The position numbers and the translations under genes were made by a program. A DNA stretch of 64,000 nt from Moraxella boevrei DSM 14165 (lineage in GTDB: Bacteria; Pseudomonadota; Gammaproteobacteria; Pseudomonadales; Moraxellaceae). Below the pieces are notes generated by a model, which was not told the origin of the DNA, ran no database searches, and saw only the letters and a program-made list of their open reading frames with translations. The DNA is taken from the NCBI RefSeq assembly GCF_000379845.1, contig NZ_KB903809.1:62001-126000 (forward strand). The letters run 5' to 3'. Positions 8,976 through 18,189 of this stretch are shown in pieces. How positions within the stretch are numbered: position 1 is the stretch's first letter; the number at the start of each line of letters is the position of its first letter.

Positions 8976-10340
8976 TTAATACTTATATTCATCTGCTTTA
9001 AACGGACCATCAATATTCACGCCCAAATAATCGGCTTGCTCTTGGGTGAGTTTGGTCATCATACCACCAAAACCTGCGACCATGGCGGCGGCGACTTCTT
9101 CATCAAGTTTTTTTGGCAAAACTTTAACATAAAGATTTTCTTGCTTTTTGTCGGCTGGCAAATCAGCAAATTTTTCTTTGTAAAGATGAATTTGTGCTAA
9201 CACTTGGTTAGCAAATGAGCCGTCCATAATACGAGACGGATGTCCTGTGGCATTACCCAAATTGACAAGGCGACCTTCACTCAACAAAATCAAATAATCA
9301 GACTTGACATTTGAGCGGTACACTTGATGCACTTGTGGTTTGACTTCTACCCATTTCCAATTATCACGCATAAATTGGGTGTCAATTTCGGTGTCAAAAT
9401 GCCCGATATTGCACACCACCGCCGTTGATTTTAACGCCTTTAACATTTCTGCATTACAAACATGGTAGTTGCCTGTTGTGGTAACTACCAAATCGGTATC
9501 TTGAAGCAAAGTGCGATTAACCCCTTGATTTTGTTCACCATTAATAAAGGGTGACACGACTTCATATCCATCCATACAGGCTTGCATCGCACAAATTGGG
9601 TCAATTTCGGTTACTCGCACAATCATACCTTCTTGCCGTAGGCTTTGAGCCGAACCTTTACCGACATCGCCATAACCAATCACCAACGCACGGCGACCAG
9701 ACAATAGCATATCTGTACCACGCTTGATAGCGTCATTCAATGAGTGGCGACAGCCGTATTTGTTGTCGTTTTTGGATTTGGTAACGGCATCATTGACATT
9801 AATCGCAGGAACTTTAAGCTCGCCCTTATTTAGCATGTCAATGAGACGATGCACGCCTGTGGTGGTTTCTTCAGAAATACCGTGAATGCGGTCAAGCATT
9901 TGTGGGTATTTATTGTGAATTAGGGCGGTCAAATCGCCACCGTCGTCCAAAATCATATTGGCGTCCCAAAGTTCACCGTCTTTGTGGATTTGCTGTTCAA
10001 GGCACCATTCGTACTCTGCTTCGGTCTCACCTTTCCATGCAAAAACAGGAATACCAGTCGCTGCAATGGCGGCGGCGGCGTGGTCTTGGGTAGAAAAGAT
10101 ATTGCAAGAAGTCCAGCGAACTTCTGCCCCAAGCTCCACCAAAGTCTCAATCAAAACAGCCGTTTGAATGGTCATATGGATGCAGCCGACAATCTTTGCA
10201 CCGGCTAGCGGTTGAGTATCTTTGTAGCGTTTACGCAGTCCCATTAGGGCAGGCATTTCGGCTTCGGCAAGTTTAATCTCTTTGCGACCAAAATCGGCAA
10301 GAGCGATATCAGCGACTTTATAGTCGGTAAAATTAGACAT
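8976..10340 (-). CDS. ahcY: Adenosylhomocysteinase
   Basis: AhcY splits S-adenosylhomocysteine to homocysteine and adenosine with bound NAD, removing the product inhibitor of SAM-dependent methyltransferases. The 454 residues match the long bacterial form. The NAD fold is marked by '[10 protein letters not shown]', the substrate region by '[18 protein letters not shown]', and the C-terminus by the family's closing Lys-Tyr tail ('FKADEYKY'). The ATG at 10340 follows an AAGGAAT site on the minus strand. The start codon lies inside one arm of a perfect inverted repeat, which could influence translation; no known SAH or SAM riboswitch consensus was recognised upstream. Confidence 0.97.
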   Translation of the reverse strand: MSNFTDYKVADIALADFGRKEIKLAEAEMPALMGLRKRYKDTQPLAGAKIVGCIHMTIQTAVLIETLVELGAEVRWTSCNIFSTQDHAAAAIAATGIPVFAWKGETEAEYEWCLEQQIHKDGELWDANMILDDGGDLTALIHNKYPQMLDRIHGISEETTTGVHRLIDMLNKGELKVPAINVNDAVTKSKNDNKYGCRHSLNDAIKRGTDMLLSGRRALVIGYGDVGKGSAQSLRQEGMIVRVTEIDPICAMQACMDGYEVVSPFINGEQNQGVNRTLLQDTDLVVTTTGNYHVCNAEMLKALKSTAVVCNIGHFDTEIDTQFMRDNWKWVEVKPQVHQVYRSNVKSDYLILLSEGRLVNLGNATGHPSRIMDGSFANQVLAQIHLYKEKFADLPADKKQENLYVKVLPKKLDEEVAAAMVAGFGGMMTKLTQEQADYLGVNIDGPFKADEYKY

Positions 10341-10385
10341 CTGTCTATTCCTTATAAAGAAGTTAAAAAAAGATAAACAGATGTC
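10336..10385 (-). promoter_or_regulatory. Inverted repeat over the ahcY start codon
   Basis: GACATCTGT (10377-10385 on the minus strand) and ACAGATGTC (10336-10344) are perfect 9-base complements in the ahcY transcript. The second arm contains the ATG, and the AAGGAAT ribosome-binding site lies in the 32-base loop. A folded mRNA would hide the start codon. A second perfect arm pair, AATTATCTT/AAGATAATT at 10396-10404 and 10451-10459, lies further upstream. Regulatory function is inferred only from geometry. Confidence 0.45.
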
Positions 10386-10856
10386 GTTGTTTTATAATTA
10401 TCTTTTTAAATAATTAAACCAAGCCTAATAAGTTATCCCTTTTTTAAAAGAAGATAATTTACTGCAACATCTCTTGGCAACGCTATATTGTAAAAAATTA
10501 TCCGTCAAAAGTCACCCATTTTTTATTTTTAAACTCTCCATCATAAATATCTTAGCCAACAAATAGTTCTTTTTGACTCAAAATATTCAATACAATTGTG
10601 ATAAAAAACACACAAAACTTGCAGTTAATTACATGAGCTTGAAATTTTTTACATAATGCTACATAAATAACCAATAAATTAAATGACAAACAGCAAAAAA
10701 TACGCTTTAATATTGCAAAAGGCAACTCGTAACAAAATATGTCATTCATAAATTGTTATAAAGCAAAAATATATTTTAATAAAATTTGGTTATTAGTTAA
10801 TCATTGCAATTGAAATATGTTAAAATAATAAATTCGTTTAACTAGAGGAAAAGTTT
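10386..10856. other. AT-rich spacer between divergent ahcY and carO-like genes
   Basis: No convincing gene. It must hold the two outward promoters. The ahcY side carries the 10396-10459 inverted repeat. A 65-codon minus-strand frame at 10552-10749 lacks a ribosome-binding site and looks like chance. Near the plus-strand gene, TTAAAATAAT and AGAGGAAA (the ribosome-binding site) precede the ATG. Confidence 0.6.
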
Positions 10857-11696
10857 ATGAAAACTTTAAAATTAGCCGTACTACCAGTTGCATTATTTGC
10901 AACATCAGCATTCGCTGACGAAGTTATCGTTGACCAACAGGTGGTTGCAGAGCCAGTGGCAGTTTCTACCACGACTTATAACCCAAACAACGGTATCATC
11001 AAAAACACTACCACTCAATTGGTTGAAGGCACTAAAACTTTCTTCAATAAAGCAACTCACCCAGCTGCGATTAGTGCTGAAATCGGTACGCTAGGTTACG
11101 GTGGTAACATCGCATGGGGCGTAAACGACAAAACTGAACTTGTTGCAGGTTGGAACGGTGGTTCATTTGATGATACCATTAATTTGGATGCGAACGACTC
11201 TTATTTAAATTACAAAAAAATCTTAGGTGATGGTTACGAAGATTTTAAAGGTGATTTTAAATACGATTTGGATATGAATAATCCATACCTAGGAGTTAAT
11301 CTACGTCCATGGGGCAATGGCTTCACTGTAGGTACAGGCGTTATCTACAACGACAACACTTTAAAAGCTACTTTAACCCCAAGAGCAGGTGAAACTGCAA
11401 CGGTTAAAGCTAAAGATGGTGATAAGGCTATCGTTGCCAGTGGTTCAAGTGTTTCTGTAGAAGCAGAAAGCCGTAACGACTTAGCTCCTTATTTAACCAT
11501 CGGTTATCGTCCGAACATCTCTGAGCGTTGGGGCGTGTTTGGTGAATTGGGTGCAGCGTATGTGGGTGATGTAAAAACCACAGTAACAGGTACTGCTGGT
11601 ACTGAAAGAGCTCAAGAAATTGTTAAAGAAAGACTTGATGACAAAAATCTAAAGTGGTTACCAATTGCTAAAGTTGGTGCAACTGTACGCTTCTAA
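10857..11696 (+). CDS. CarO-like outer-membrane beta-barrel protein
   Basis: A 279-residue protein with a clean signal peptide ('LPVALFATSAFA' then DEV) and a barrel-like pattern. It follows the Acinetobacter CarO sequence closely in outline: 'AEIGTLGYGGNIAWGVN', 'YDLDMNNPYLGVNLRPWG', 'APYLTIGYRPNISERWGVFGE' in pieces, and the end 'LKWLPIAKVGATVRF'. CarO is an ornithine/basic amino-acid channel whose loss is linked to carbapenem resistance in Acinetobacter. The ATG follows AGAGGAAA. It is a single gene closed by a strong terminator. A variable loop around residues 175-205 is rich in Lys, Ala and Ser. Function as a channel here is inferred from the family. Confidence 0.82.
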   Translation: MKTLKLAVLPVALFATSAFADEVIVDQQVVAEPVAVSTTTYNPNNGIIKNTTTQLVEGTKTFFNKATHPAAISAEIGTLGYGGNIAWGVNDKTELVAGWNGGSFDDTINLDANDSYLNYKKILGDGYEDFKGDFKYDLDMNNPYLGVNLRPWGNGFTVGTGVIYNDNTLKATLTPRAGETATVKAKDGDKAIVASGSSVSVEAESRNDLAPYLTIGYRPNISERWGVFGELGAAYVGDVKTTVTGTAGTERAQEIVKERLDDKNLKWLPIAKVGATVRF

Positions 11697-11728
11697 TCTT
11701 AAGCTAATAAAGGGTTAAGATGGCAAAA

Positions 11729-11757
11729 GGCGGTGTTGATAGCACCGTCTTTTTTTA
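11729..11757 (+). terminator. Rho-independent terminator after carO-like gene
   Basis: GGCGGTG and CACCGTC form a 7-bp stem around TTGATAG, followed by seven T residues, 32 bases past the stop codon. Confidence 0.88.
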
Positions 11758-11769
11758 TGTTAAATGCTA

Positions 11770-12231
11770 TTACTGAGTAACAGAACGAGAAAAAACTTCT
11801 CGTAACTCGAAACTCGTATGAACTTGCTGTACGCCTTCAATTTTGTTTAAGCGGTGTAATAAAAACTCTTCATAATGAGCCATGTTTTTTACCATAGCTT
11901 TAATCAAATAGTCCTCACTACGCCCTGTGACAACGCTACAACTTACCACTTCAGGGAATTCTCTTAATTTTTGTTCAAAATTATCAAAGCGTTCTGCGGT
12001 ATGTTTATCCATACTAATTGCGATAAAAACCGATAACTGATAACCCAAGGCTCGCTGATTAATCTTCACTTGATAGTCACTAATAACGCCAGTTTCTTCT
12101 AATATTTTTACACGTCTGGCACAAGGGGTGGGGCTTAAATTCACCATTTCGGCTAGTTCAAGATTGCTAATTCGAGCATTTTCTTGCAAAATTTTTAAGA
12201 TTTTGATATCAATATTGTCTAATTTTTGCAT
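11770..12231 (-). CDS. Lrp/AsnC family transcriptional regulator
   Basis: A 153-residue feast/famine regulator. The N-terminal helix-turn-helix lies at about 20-48 ('ISNLELAEMVNLSPTPCARR'), followed by the RAM/AsnC ligand-binding domain with 'VVSCSVVTGRSEDYLIKAMV'. Such proteins form dimers to octamers, bind DNA and sense amino acids. It is divergent from leuA with a 215-bp AT-rich spacer, so control of leuA and of itself is plausible but not shown. The sequence is close to Lrp itself ('LSPTPCARRVK'), though other AsnC-family members cannot be excluded. Confidence 0.92.
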   Translation of the reverse strand: MQKLDNIDIKILKILQENARISNLELAEMVNLSPTPCARRVKILEETGVISDYQVKINQRALGYQLSVFIAISMDKHTAERFDNFEQKLREFPEVVSCSVVTGRSEDYLIKAMVKNMAHYEEFLLHRLNKIEGVQQVHTSFELREVFSRSVTQ

Positions 12232-12399
12232 AAAAATACCTTGTTTTTATTGGGTTTTTTGATTAGGAATGATTCTGGCTAAATATTGCTATTAGTATAT
12301 TAGCATGATTTTCTAAAATTTTTATATTTTTTAGTGTTTTTATTCAAAATTTTGCTAAAACTTATGCAAAATTAGTGATTTTTCATGAGAAAATTTTAG

Positions 12400-12405
12400 T
12401 ATAAT
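12400..12405 (+). promoter_or_regulatory. -10 box (TATAAT) upstream of leuA
   Basis: TATAAT lies 41 bases before the leuA ATG. A weak -35 (TGATTT, about 12376) sits about 18 bp upstream. No leucine-rich leader peptide or attenuator hairpin was found between this box and leuA. Confidence 0.5.
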
Positions 12406-12446
12406 ACAAAGCACATTCTTGTAGATTTTTATTTGTAGGAAAGATT

Positions 12447-14132
12447 ATGACGCCAAAAAATTCAGCCTTTAATCATCAAAAATACCGTCTATTTGCTTTT
12501 GCACCAAAACTAGAACACCGTACTTGGTGCGATAAGGTGATTGACAAAGCCCCAATTTGGGTGAGTGTGGATTTGCGAGATGGTAACCAAGCCTTGATTG
12601 AGCCAATGGGGATTGAACAAAAAATGCGTTTTTTTAAAACTTTGGTAGAAGTAGGGTTTAAAGAAATTGAAATTGGGTTTCCGTCCGCCGCTCAAGTGGA
12701 ATTTGATTTTACACGTCAGTTGATTGAAGGTGGTCATGTGCCTGAAGATGTTACGTTGCAAGTGTTGGTACAGGCTCGTGAACATTTGATTCGCCGTACA
12801 TTTGAAAGTTTGCAAGGGGCAAAACGTGCCATTGTTCATGTTTATAACTCCACATCAAAAGTACAACGTGAAAAAGTTTATCAAAAAAACTTTGATGAAA
12901 TCACCGATATTGCGGTACAAGGGGCAACTTTGGTGCGTGATATTGCTAAAGAATACCCAGAAACAGAATGGACTTTCCAATATTCACCAGAAAGTTTTAG
13001 CCAAACAGAAACCGACTTTGCCGTGTCGGTATGTGATGCGGTGTGCCAAGTTTGGCGACCAGATTTGGGACAAAAAGTGATTATCAATTTGCCTGCAACG
13101 GTTGAAAGCTCTACGCCAAATATTTATGCCGACCAAGTGGAGTACTTTTGCCGACATTTGCCAATGCGTAAAGATGTGATTGTGAGTTTACACACCCATA
13201 ATGACAGGGGTTGTGCGGTGGCAAGTAGTGAATTGGGGCTAATGGCAGGGGCAGACCGTATTGAAGGCACGTTACTCGGCAATGGCGAACGCACGGGCAA
13301 TATGGATATCATGGTCATGGCGATGAATATGTATAGCCAAGGCATTGACCCAGAGCTAGATTTTAGCAATATGAGCGAAATCGCCCAAGTGGTGAGTGAA
13401 TGTAATCAGTTGCCAATTCACCCACGCCACCCCTATGTTGGGGAGCTTGTGTTCACGGCATTTAGTGGTTCACACCAAGATGCTATCAAAAAATCATTGG
13501 ATTTTAACGAAAAATATGCTGAACAAACGCAAGGTGTTTGGGACGTGGCTTATTTACCGATTGATCCTGCGGACATTGGACGTGGCTATCAAGACGTGGT
13601 ACGCATTAACAGCCAGTCAGGTAAGGGCGGTGTAGCGTATATTTTACAGCGTGATTTTGGCTTTAATTTGCCACGCTGGACACAGATTGATTTTAGTAAA
13701 GTGGTACAATTCGAGGCAGAAGCACGTCAAACAGAATTAACGGCTGATGATATTATTACGATTTTTGAAAAGAATTATTTAAACCAATCTATATTAAAAC
13801 TAAAAGATTACCAAATTAATAACCAAGAGGGTGAGGTTACCTTTAGTGGTGAAATATTAAAAAATGATGAAGTTGTAGAAATCGTGGGGCAGGGCAATGG
13901 GGTATTATCGGCATTTATTGCAGGCGTTAGCGAACAATTGGGCAAACAAATTCACGTCATTAATTATGCTGAACACGCCTTGGTAACCGAAAATCAAAGC
14001 AACACCAATGCCAATGCGGTCAGTTATTTGCAATTAAATGTGGATGGTGAAATTGTGTCAGGTATTGGTACTTGCTCAAGTACGGTGTCCGCCATGTTAA
14101 AAGCGGTGCTGTCGGCACTTTCACAAGTGTAA
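12447..14132 (+). CDS. leuA: 2-isopropylmalate synthase
   Basis: LeuA condenses acetyl-CoA with 2-oxoisovalerate, the first committed step of leucine synthesis. The 561-residue length and the opening 'FAPKLEHRTWCDKV' mark the long class also found in actinobacteria. The TIM-barrel has 'VDLRDGNQALIEPM' and the metal-binding 'SLHTHNDRG'; the C-terminal regulatory domain ends with 'GIGTCSSTVSAMLKAVLSAL', the leucine feedback region. The ATG follows a TAGGAAAG site. It is a single gene closed by a strong terminator and divergent from an Lrp-type regulator that may control it. Other leu genes are not in the window. Confidence 0.96.
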   Translation: MTPKNSAFNHQKYRLFAFAPKLEHRTWCDKVIDKAPIWVSVDLRDGNQALIEPMGIEQKMRFFKTLVEVGFKEIEIGFPSAAQVEFDFTRQLIEGGHVPEDVTLQVLVQAREHLIRRTFESLQGAKRAIVHVYNSTSKVQREKVYQKNFDEITDIAVQGATLVRDIAKEYPETEWTFQYSPESFSQTETDFAVSVCDAVCQVWRPDLGQKVIINLPATVESSTPNIYADQVEYFCRHLPMRKDVIVSLHTHNDRGCAVASSELGLMAGADRIEGTLLGNGERTGNMDIMVMAMNMYSQGIDPELDFSNMSEIAQVVSECNQLPIHPRHPYVGELVFTAFSGSHQDAIKKSLDFNEKYAEQTQGVWDVAYLPIDPADIGRGYQDVVRINSQSGKGGVAYILQRDFGFNLPRWTQIDFSKVVQFEAEARQTELTADDIITIFEKNYLNQSILKLKDYQINNQEGEVTFSGEILKNDEVVEIVGQGNGVLSAFIAGVSEQLGKQIHVINYAEHALVTENQSNTNANAVSYLQLNVDGEIVSGIGTCSSTVSAMLKAVLSALSQV

Positions 14133-14171
14133 GTCAAAGTTTAAAAAATTAGAAATTTTACCCTTATTGAC

Positions 14172-14210
14172 AAAAAAATGCTAAAATACGCTAGATTTTA
14201 GCATTTTTTT
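14172..14210 (+). terminator. Strong terminator hairpin after leuA
   Basis: AAAAAAATGCTAAAAT and ATTTTAGCATTTTTTT are perfect 16-base complements separated by ACGCTAG. The stem ends in a T run on either strand, so it can work in both directions. It lies only 22 bases before the ycgL ATG. Confidence 0.85.
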
Positions 14211-14232
14211 AACGTTTAAATTAGGCAACTTT

Positions 14233-14553
14233 ATGCACGTTGATATTTATAAATTTAGCAAAAAAGACGACTTGTACGTTTATATCGCTCGCCCTAATTA
14301 CCCAGATGATGTCGATGATATCAAAGATTGGTTGGCGGTGTTGCCCAAAGATTTTCGTCAAGCGTTGGGCAAAGAAAGTTTTGTCATGCACCTTGATTTA
14401 GTAACTACTAAAAAATTAGCAAGGGTGGACAAAGCCGAAGTGTTGGAAAAATTACAAAATCAAGGTTATTTTGTGCAAATGCCTGCCGAAGAAGAGTGGG
14501 AACGCCAAGCTCGCCTAAAAATGGCGGAAGCCCAACAAAATAAATGGCAATAA
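14233..14553 (+). CDS. ycgL: YcgL domain-containing protein
   Basis: A 106-residue small cytoplasmic protein of the YcgL family: 'VDIYKFSKKDDLYVYIA' at the start, the 'LVTTKKLARVDKAEVLEKLQ' middle and 'GYFVQMP' match the family pattern. The biochemical role of YcgL is unknown; the fold is a compact alpha/beta unit found across gammaproteobacteria. The ATG comes right after the leuA terminator, so it has its own promoter or relies on read-through. A small membrane-protein gene follows 50 bp later on the same strand and may be co-transcribed. Confidence 0.88.
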   Translation: MHVDIYKFSKKDDLYVYIARPNYPDDVDDIKDWLAVLPKDFRQALGKESFVMHLDLVTTKKLARVDKAEVLEKLQNQGYFVQMPAEEEWERQARLKMAEAQQNKWQ

Positions 14554-14603
14554 TCCAAAATTGTGGTAAAATACCACATTTAGTTTAGCAAAAAAGGCAA
14601 TTC

Positions 14604-15035
14604 ATGGCACTTCCTATCTCGTTAGACCAGATTGGTGAAATACTGGGCGAAATTATCGTTTGGTGGACACAGCTTGTTAAAGGCATCCCTGAAGAACAGT
14701 TGCCGATGACAGCATATATTGGTTTTTCGGTCGTGGTGCTGTTACTTTGGATTTTGGTGGTGCGGATTTTGCCCAAAACCTTAGCAGGTTTAAGCTGGAT
14801 TATTTTATTTGCGATTTTGCTGACGCCAACCACATCACTTGGTACAAAACCCGAAATCGCTCCTGCGAGTATTTCAGTCGCGTATGGTATTTTGTTACAA
14901 GATACGGCGATTATTTTTAATGGATTATTGCCGATTATGGTGGTAATTACCGTGGGTTGTGTGTTAGGATTTTTGTGGCAATTGGTAAAAATGGGCATTG
15001 AAAAGTCTGCAAAAAAACAAAAAGCAGCTGCCTAA
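14604..15035 (+). CDS. Small inner-membrane protein, unrecognised
   Basis: A 143-residue protein that I cannot place in a family. Three likely membrane segments are visible: about 36-56 ('YIGFSVVVLLLWILVVRIL'), 60-80 ('LAGLSWIILFAILLTP') and 105-128 ('GLLPIMVVITVGCVLGFLW'). The N-terminal 35 residues are amphipathic, and the C-terminus is short and lysine-rich ('KSAKKQKAAA'), predicting a cytoplasmic tail. The ATG is preceded by AAAAAAGG. It lies 50 bp after ycgL, on the same strand, and is followed by a terminator. Confidence 0.7.
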   Translation: MALPISLDQIGEILGEIIVWWTQLVKGIPEEQLPMTAYIGFSVVVLLLWILVVRILPKTLAGLSWIILFAILLTPTTSLGTKPEIAPASISVAYGILLQDTAIIFNGLLPIMVVITVGCVLGFLWQLVKMGIEKSAKKQKAAA

Positions 15036-15083
15036 GTTTTTTGATAAAGTCATTAAATCAAAGCTACAAGTAATGACAAATGA

Positions 15084-15116
15084 GAAAGCACGATATAAAC
15101 TATCATGCTTTTTTTG
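15084..15116 (+). terminator. Terminator after the small membrane-protein gene
   Basis: AAAGCA-GATA and TATC-TGCTTT pair with one mismatch, followed by TTTT. It sits between convergent genes and could serve both. Confidence 0.7.
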
Positions 15117-15141
15117 TTTAAGCAAATCTTGAAAAAATGAA

Positions 15142-15744
15142 TTAATTTGGCGTTGCAACACGTTCAATAATAACGTTGCCTGTACCTGAACTCACGATAC
15201 CAATTTGTTTAGCGGCGGCGTAGGATAAATCTAGCACACGACTGCTAGAAAAAGGTCCACGGTCATTTACTTTTACCACAACACTTTTGCCGTTGGATTT
15301 ATTGGTTACTTTGATGTAGCAGTTCATTGGTAGTGAGCGGTGAGCCGCTGTAAAGGCGTGTTGGTCAAAAATATCACCACTGGCTGTTTTTTTGCCTTGA
15401 AATTGGCGACCGTACCACGATGCGACCCCGGTTTGGCTAAATTTACTCACGGTATTAGAGGCAACTGCGGATAAACGCTCTAAGACATCTTTGTCATTTC
15501 CTGTTTTTTCGCTGTTTTCTTTGGCGAGTAATTGGCTGTTCATTGCCAATGAGTTGCTAATAGTAGATGATTGGCGAGCCGATTTGACTAGGTCAGATGC
15601 GTTGCTATGTTGGCGAGACAGTTCGTTTAAAACGTGGTCTAAGTTGTCGTTGCTCGTGGTTTTCGCGTGGCTTGGGACGCTGATTGCCAATGATGAACAA
15701 AAACAAGTAAACAAGGCTAAATGACGAGTTTGACGCTTTAACAT
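15142..15744 (-). CDS. rlpA: RlpA-type septal ring lytic transglycosylase, no SPOR domain
   Basis: An RlpA-like protein whose double-psi beta-barrel carries 'GVASWYGRQFQGKKTASG' and 'VVKVNDRGPF', the hallmark motifs. RlpA of Pseudomonas cleaves naked (peptide-free) glycan strands during daughter-cell separation. The start at 15744 (200 aa) is chosen over an in-frame ATG at 15771 because GAGGTG sits just before it and the protein then begins with a signal peptide 'ALFTCFCSSLAISVPSHA'. Residues 28-110 are a Ser/Asn-rich linker. Unlike E. coli RlpA there is no C-terminal SPOR domain, and a standard lipobox is not clear. It lies downstream of rodA on the same strand, but 420 bp away. Confidence 0.85.
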   Translation of the reverse strand: MLKRQTRHLALFTCFCSSLAISVPSHAKTTSNDNLDHVLNELSRQHSNASDLVKSARQSSTISNSLAMNSQLLAKENSEKTGNDKDVLERLSAVASNTVSKFSQTGVASWYGRQFQGKKTASGDIFDQHAFTAAHRSLPMNCYIKVTNKSNGKSVVVKVNDRGPFSSSRVLDLSYAAAKQIGIVSSGTGNVIIERVATPN

Positions 15745-16166
15745 AAGCACCTCAATAATTCTTTTTATCATAAGACTTTAAAATTAGACAAATTTGCTGT
15801 CTTCTCAAGGTTCTGCTATATTTATTTTATGCTAAAATATGAGTAAGATGATTATTTAAGTAAAAATTACTCCATACTTTTACTTTGTTACAATAACAAA
15901 AAATATTGTAAATTTGTGCAAAATACAGATAATTGGTGTAAAAAATACCATTAAAGGTAAGTTTTCTGGCGTATTTTTTCGATTTTTGCCAAAACTTTAC
16001 CAATGATTAGATAGATTTTTACCATTTGTATCGCCAAAATAATAACAAATTTTTACCAAAATTGCATTATTTTTTAACAAAAAATCAGATAAATGGTCGT
16101 TTTGATAAAAATTTGTTAGGTATTTTTGATAAATTCTCGGATAAATTTTGACAGATTTTTGACAAA
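15745..16166. other. AT-rich spacer between rodA and rlpA
   Basis: No gene seen. On the minus strand it carries the rodA end and the rlpA promoter region. A perfect 9-base inverted repeat AAAAAATAC/GTATTTTTT (15940-15948 and 15971-15979) could act as a weak terminator. The rodA-proximal side has near-repeats of GATAAATTTTGACA. Confidence 0.5.
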
Positions 16167-17312
16167 TTAATGTTGATTATGTGACGACATGGACATCACC
16201 AAGCCAAAACCTGCCATGAGCGTAATTAACGCCGTACCGCCATAACTAATAAACGGTAATGGCACGCCAACCACAGGCAAAATCCCTGATACCATGCCTG
16301 CATTAACAAATACATACACAAAAAATGACATGGCAATCGCCCCACACAATAAACGACCATAAACTTGAGTATTGCTATAAGCCAAATATAGCACACGAAG
16401 TAAAATACAAAAGTACAAAAACATCAGCAAACAGACACCAATTAAGCCAAATTCTTCGGAAAAAGCGGCGATAATAAAGTCAGTATGCCCTTCGGGTAAA
16501 AAATGCAAATGCGACTGTGTGCCTGCTAAATAGCCTTTGCCACTGATACCGCCAGAGCCGATAGCAGTTTTGGACTGCATGATATTCCAGCCGTCGCCTA
16601 ACGCATCGGCTTCGGGGTCAAGTAGGGTCATAACACGGCGTTTTTGGTAATCGTGCAGTAAATATTCCCAAGACACCAACACAAACGGAATAAAAATCGC
16701 TATCGCCGTGCCAATCATCCACCACGGCAAACCCGACAAAAATAGTACAAATAAACCACTAGATGCGACCAATAATGACGTACCTAAGTCGGGCTGTTTG
16801 GCGATTAACAATACAGGAATTAAAATCAATACCAAAGTAATAAATACCGTTGGCAATCTAGGCGGTAGTTCTCGGCGTGATAAAAACCAGGCAGTAAGCA
16901 TTGGCATTCCAAGCTTCATAAACTCGGACGGTTGAACACTCCCAAAACCGGGGATTTTTATCCAACGCTGAGCCCCAAGCCGAATTTCACCGATAATTTC
17001 TACCAAAATCAGCAAAAAAATACCCATAATGTAAAAAAATGGAGTAAAGTTGCGATAAATACTCGGCGGAACTTGAGCCATGACAATCATTACAGTAAAC
17101 GCAATGCTAAAACTTAGCGTCTGTTTTAACAACAACCCCATGTCTTGGGCGGATGCACTGTACAAAATCCCCAAGCCCGACAACGCCGTGACAAACAGTA
17201 AGATCAGCAACCATGGGTCAAGGTGCACGCGTTGCCAAAAAGTTGGCGTTAGGTCATTGCCAAAATGGCTGGTTTGGCGAGAAAAACGGAATTGACCGAT
17301 ATTTTTTGACAT
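16167..17312 (-). CDS. rodA: Rod-shape peptidoglycan glycosyltransferase RodA
   Basis: RodA is the SEDS-family glycan polymerase of the elongasome; it works with PBP2 (MrdA) in the inner membrane to lengthen the cell wall. The 381 residues contain about ten membrane segments and the family signatures 'LGAQRWI', 'PSEFMKLGMP', 'KQPDLGTSLL' and 'PEGHTDFIIAAFSEEFG', plus the end motif 'PFISYGGTALI'. The E/D residues of 'EFGLIG' and 'QPDLGT' are those usual in RodA. mrdA, usually adjacent upstream, is not here, so rodA appears alone. Confidence 0.94.
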   Translation of the reverse strand: MSKNIGQFRFSRQTSHFGNDLTPTFWQRVHLDPWLLILLFVTALSGLGILYSASAQDMGLLLKQTLSFSIAFTVMIVMAQVPPSIYRNFTPFFYIMGIFLLILVEIIGEIRLGAQRWIKIPGFGSVQPSEFMKLGMPMLTAWFLSRRELPPRLPTVFITLVLILIPVLLIAKQPDLGTSLLVASSGLFVLFLSGLPWWMIGTAIAIFIPFVLVSWEYLLHDYQKRRVMTLLDPEADALGDGWNIMQSKTAIGSGGISGKGYLAGTQSHLHFLPEGHTDFIIAAFSEEFGLIGVCLLMFLYFCILLRVLYLAYSNTQVYGRLLCGAIAMSFFVYVFVNAGMVSGILPVVGVPLPFISYGGTALITLMAGFGLVMSMSSHNQH

Positions 17313-17538
17313 AAGTTAGATACAATTATTAGTTATAATCAAGAAATCAATTAAAACTGTTTAGTTTAGCTGTGTTTGAAAAAATTTGATAGGGGATTTC
17401 ACAAAAAAAATATAAAAAAATGCGGTAGCTTGCAAAATAATTACAGAAAATTTGGCTTCTTTTGTTAAAATAAGCGTTTGTAAACCAAAAAAATAGTGTG
17501 CTAACGCAAAAGTTTCAGTAATATAAAAGGTACATATA

Positions 17539-18189
17539 ATGACAAAAATTTTGCAAAAAAATGGAGTTTATTTAAGTCATTTTAACAAATCATTGCTAGC
17601 AATTTTGATGCTAACAACAGTTAATTTGGTTGGTTGTTACTCAACGCAGAGCGAGCAACAAATATTAGCAAAGCACGTCGATGCACAACCGCCAATTCGT
17701 GAAAAATCAACAAATATTGGTAATTTTACCCAAGCGATGCAAAATAGTTTAAACAGCCAAACTTTGCACGCACAAACAATTGCCATGTCTTCACAAGCAC
17801 AACCTATTCAAAGCCAAACTTTTGCCGAGAATTTAACCACAAGTTTTGCCCGAGTCGCATCGCAAAAGGACGATGTTTGCCCAAAATTGGTGGATTTTCA
17901 ATTCGTTAGCCAATCTATCGTGCGTCAAAATGAAAAATTCGTCAATCAACAATGCGAGTATTTGGTCTATCTTAACGCAGGCGATAGGCTAAAAGTCACT
18001 ACATCCGCCGATGTCAAAGCAGTATTGGCATCGCCTGTGTTTTTTAATTTTGCCAATGGTGCGTTTGTGGCGGATAAATTTGACCGTCATACCTTACGCT
18101 TGAGTTATAACGGTACACGCTACCAGCCACAAAACTTTGTCTATGACGTAATTATCAGCAAAAATCTTACTTCGATGATGGTTGATTAG
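17539..18189 (+). CDS. Putative lipoprotein, unrecognised
   Basis: A 216-residue protein with an N-terminal hydrophobic segment and a lipobox-like 'NLVGC' (C33), suggesting a lipoprotein. The middle (about 40-110) is rich in Ser, Gln and Thr and probably disordered. The C-terminal half has two cysteines (in 'DDVCPKLVDF' and 'NQQCEYLVYL') that could pair, and beta-rich sequence. No family recognised. The start at 17539 is a good ATG after an AAAGGT-like site. Its last 23 bases overlap, tail to tail, the end of the minus-strand M16 gene. Confidence 0.65.
   Translation: MTKILQKNGVYLSHFNKSLLAILMLTTVNLVGCYSTQSEQQILAKHVDAQPPIREKSTNIGNFTQAMQNSLNSQTLHAQTIAMSSQAQPIQSQTFAENLTTSFARVASQKDDVCPKLVDFQFVSQSIVRQNEKFVNQQCEYLVYLNAGDRLKVTTSADVKAVLASPVFFNFANGAFVADKFDRHTLRLSYNGTRYQPQNFVYDVIISKNLTSMMVD

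Noticed and set aside
10552-10749. 65-codon minus-strand frame between ahcY and the carO-like gene
   Set aside because: No ribosome-binding site and hydrophobic chance reading in AT-rich DNA.
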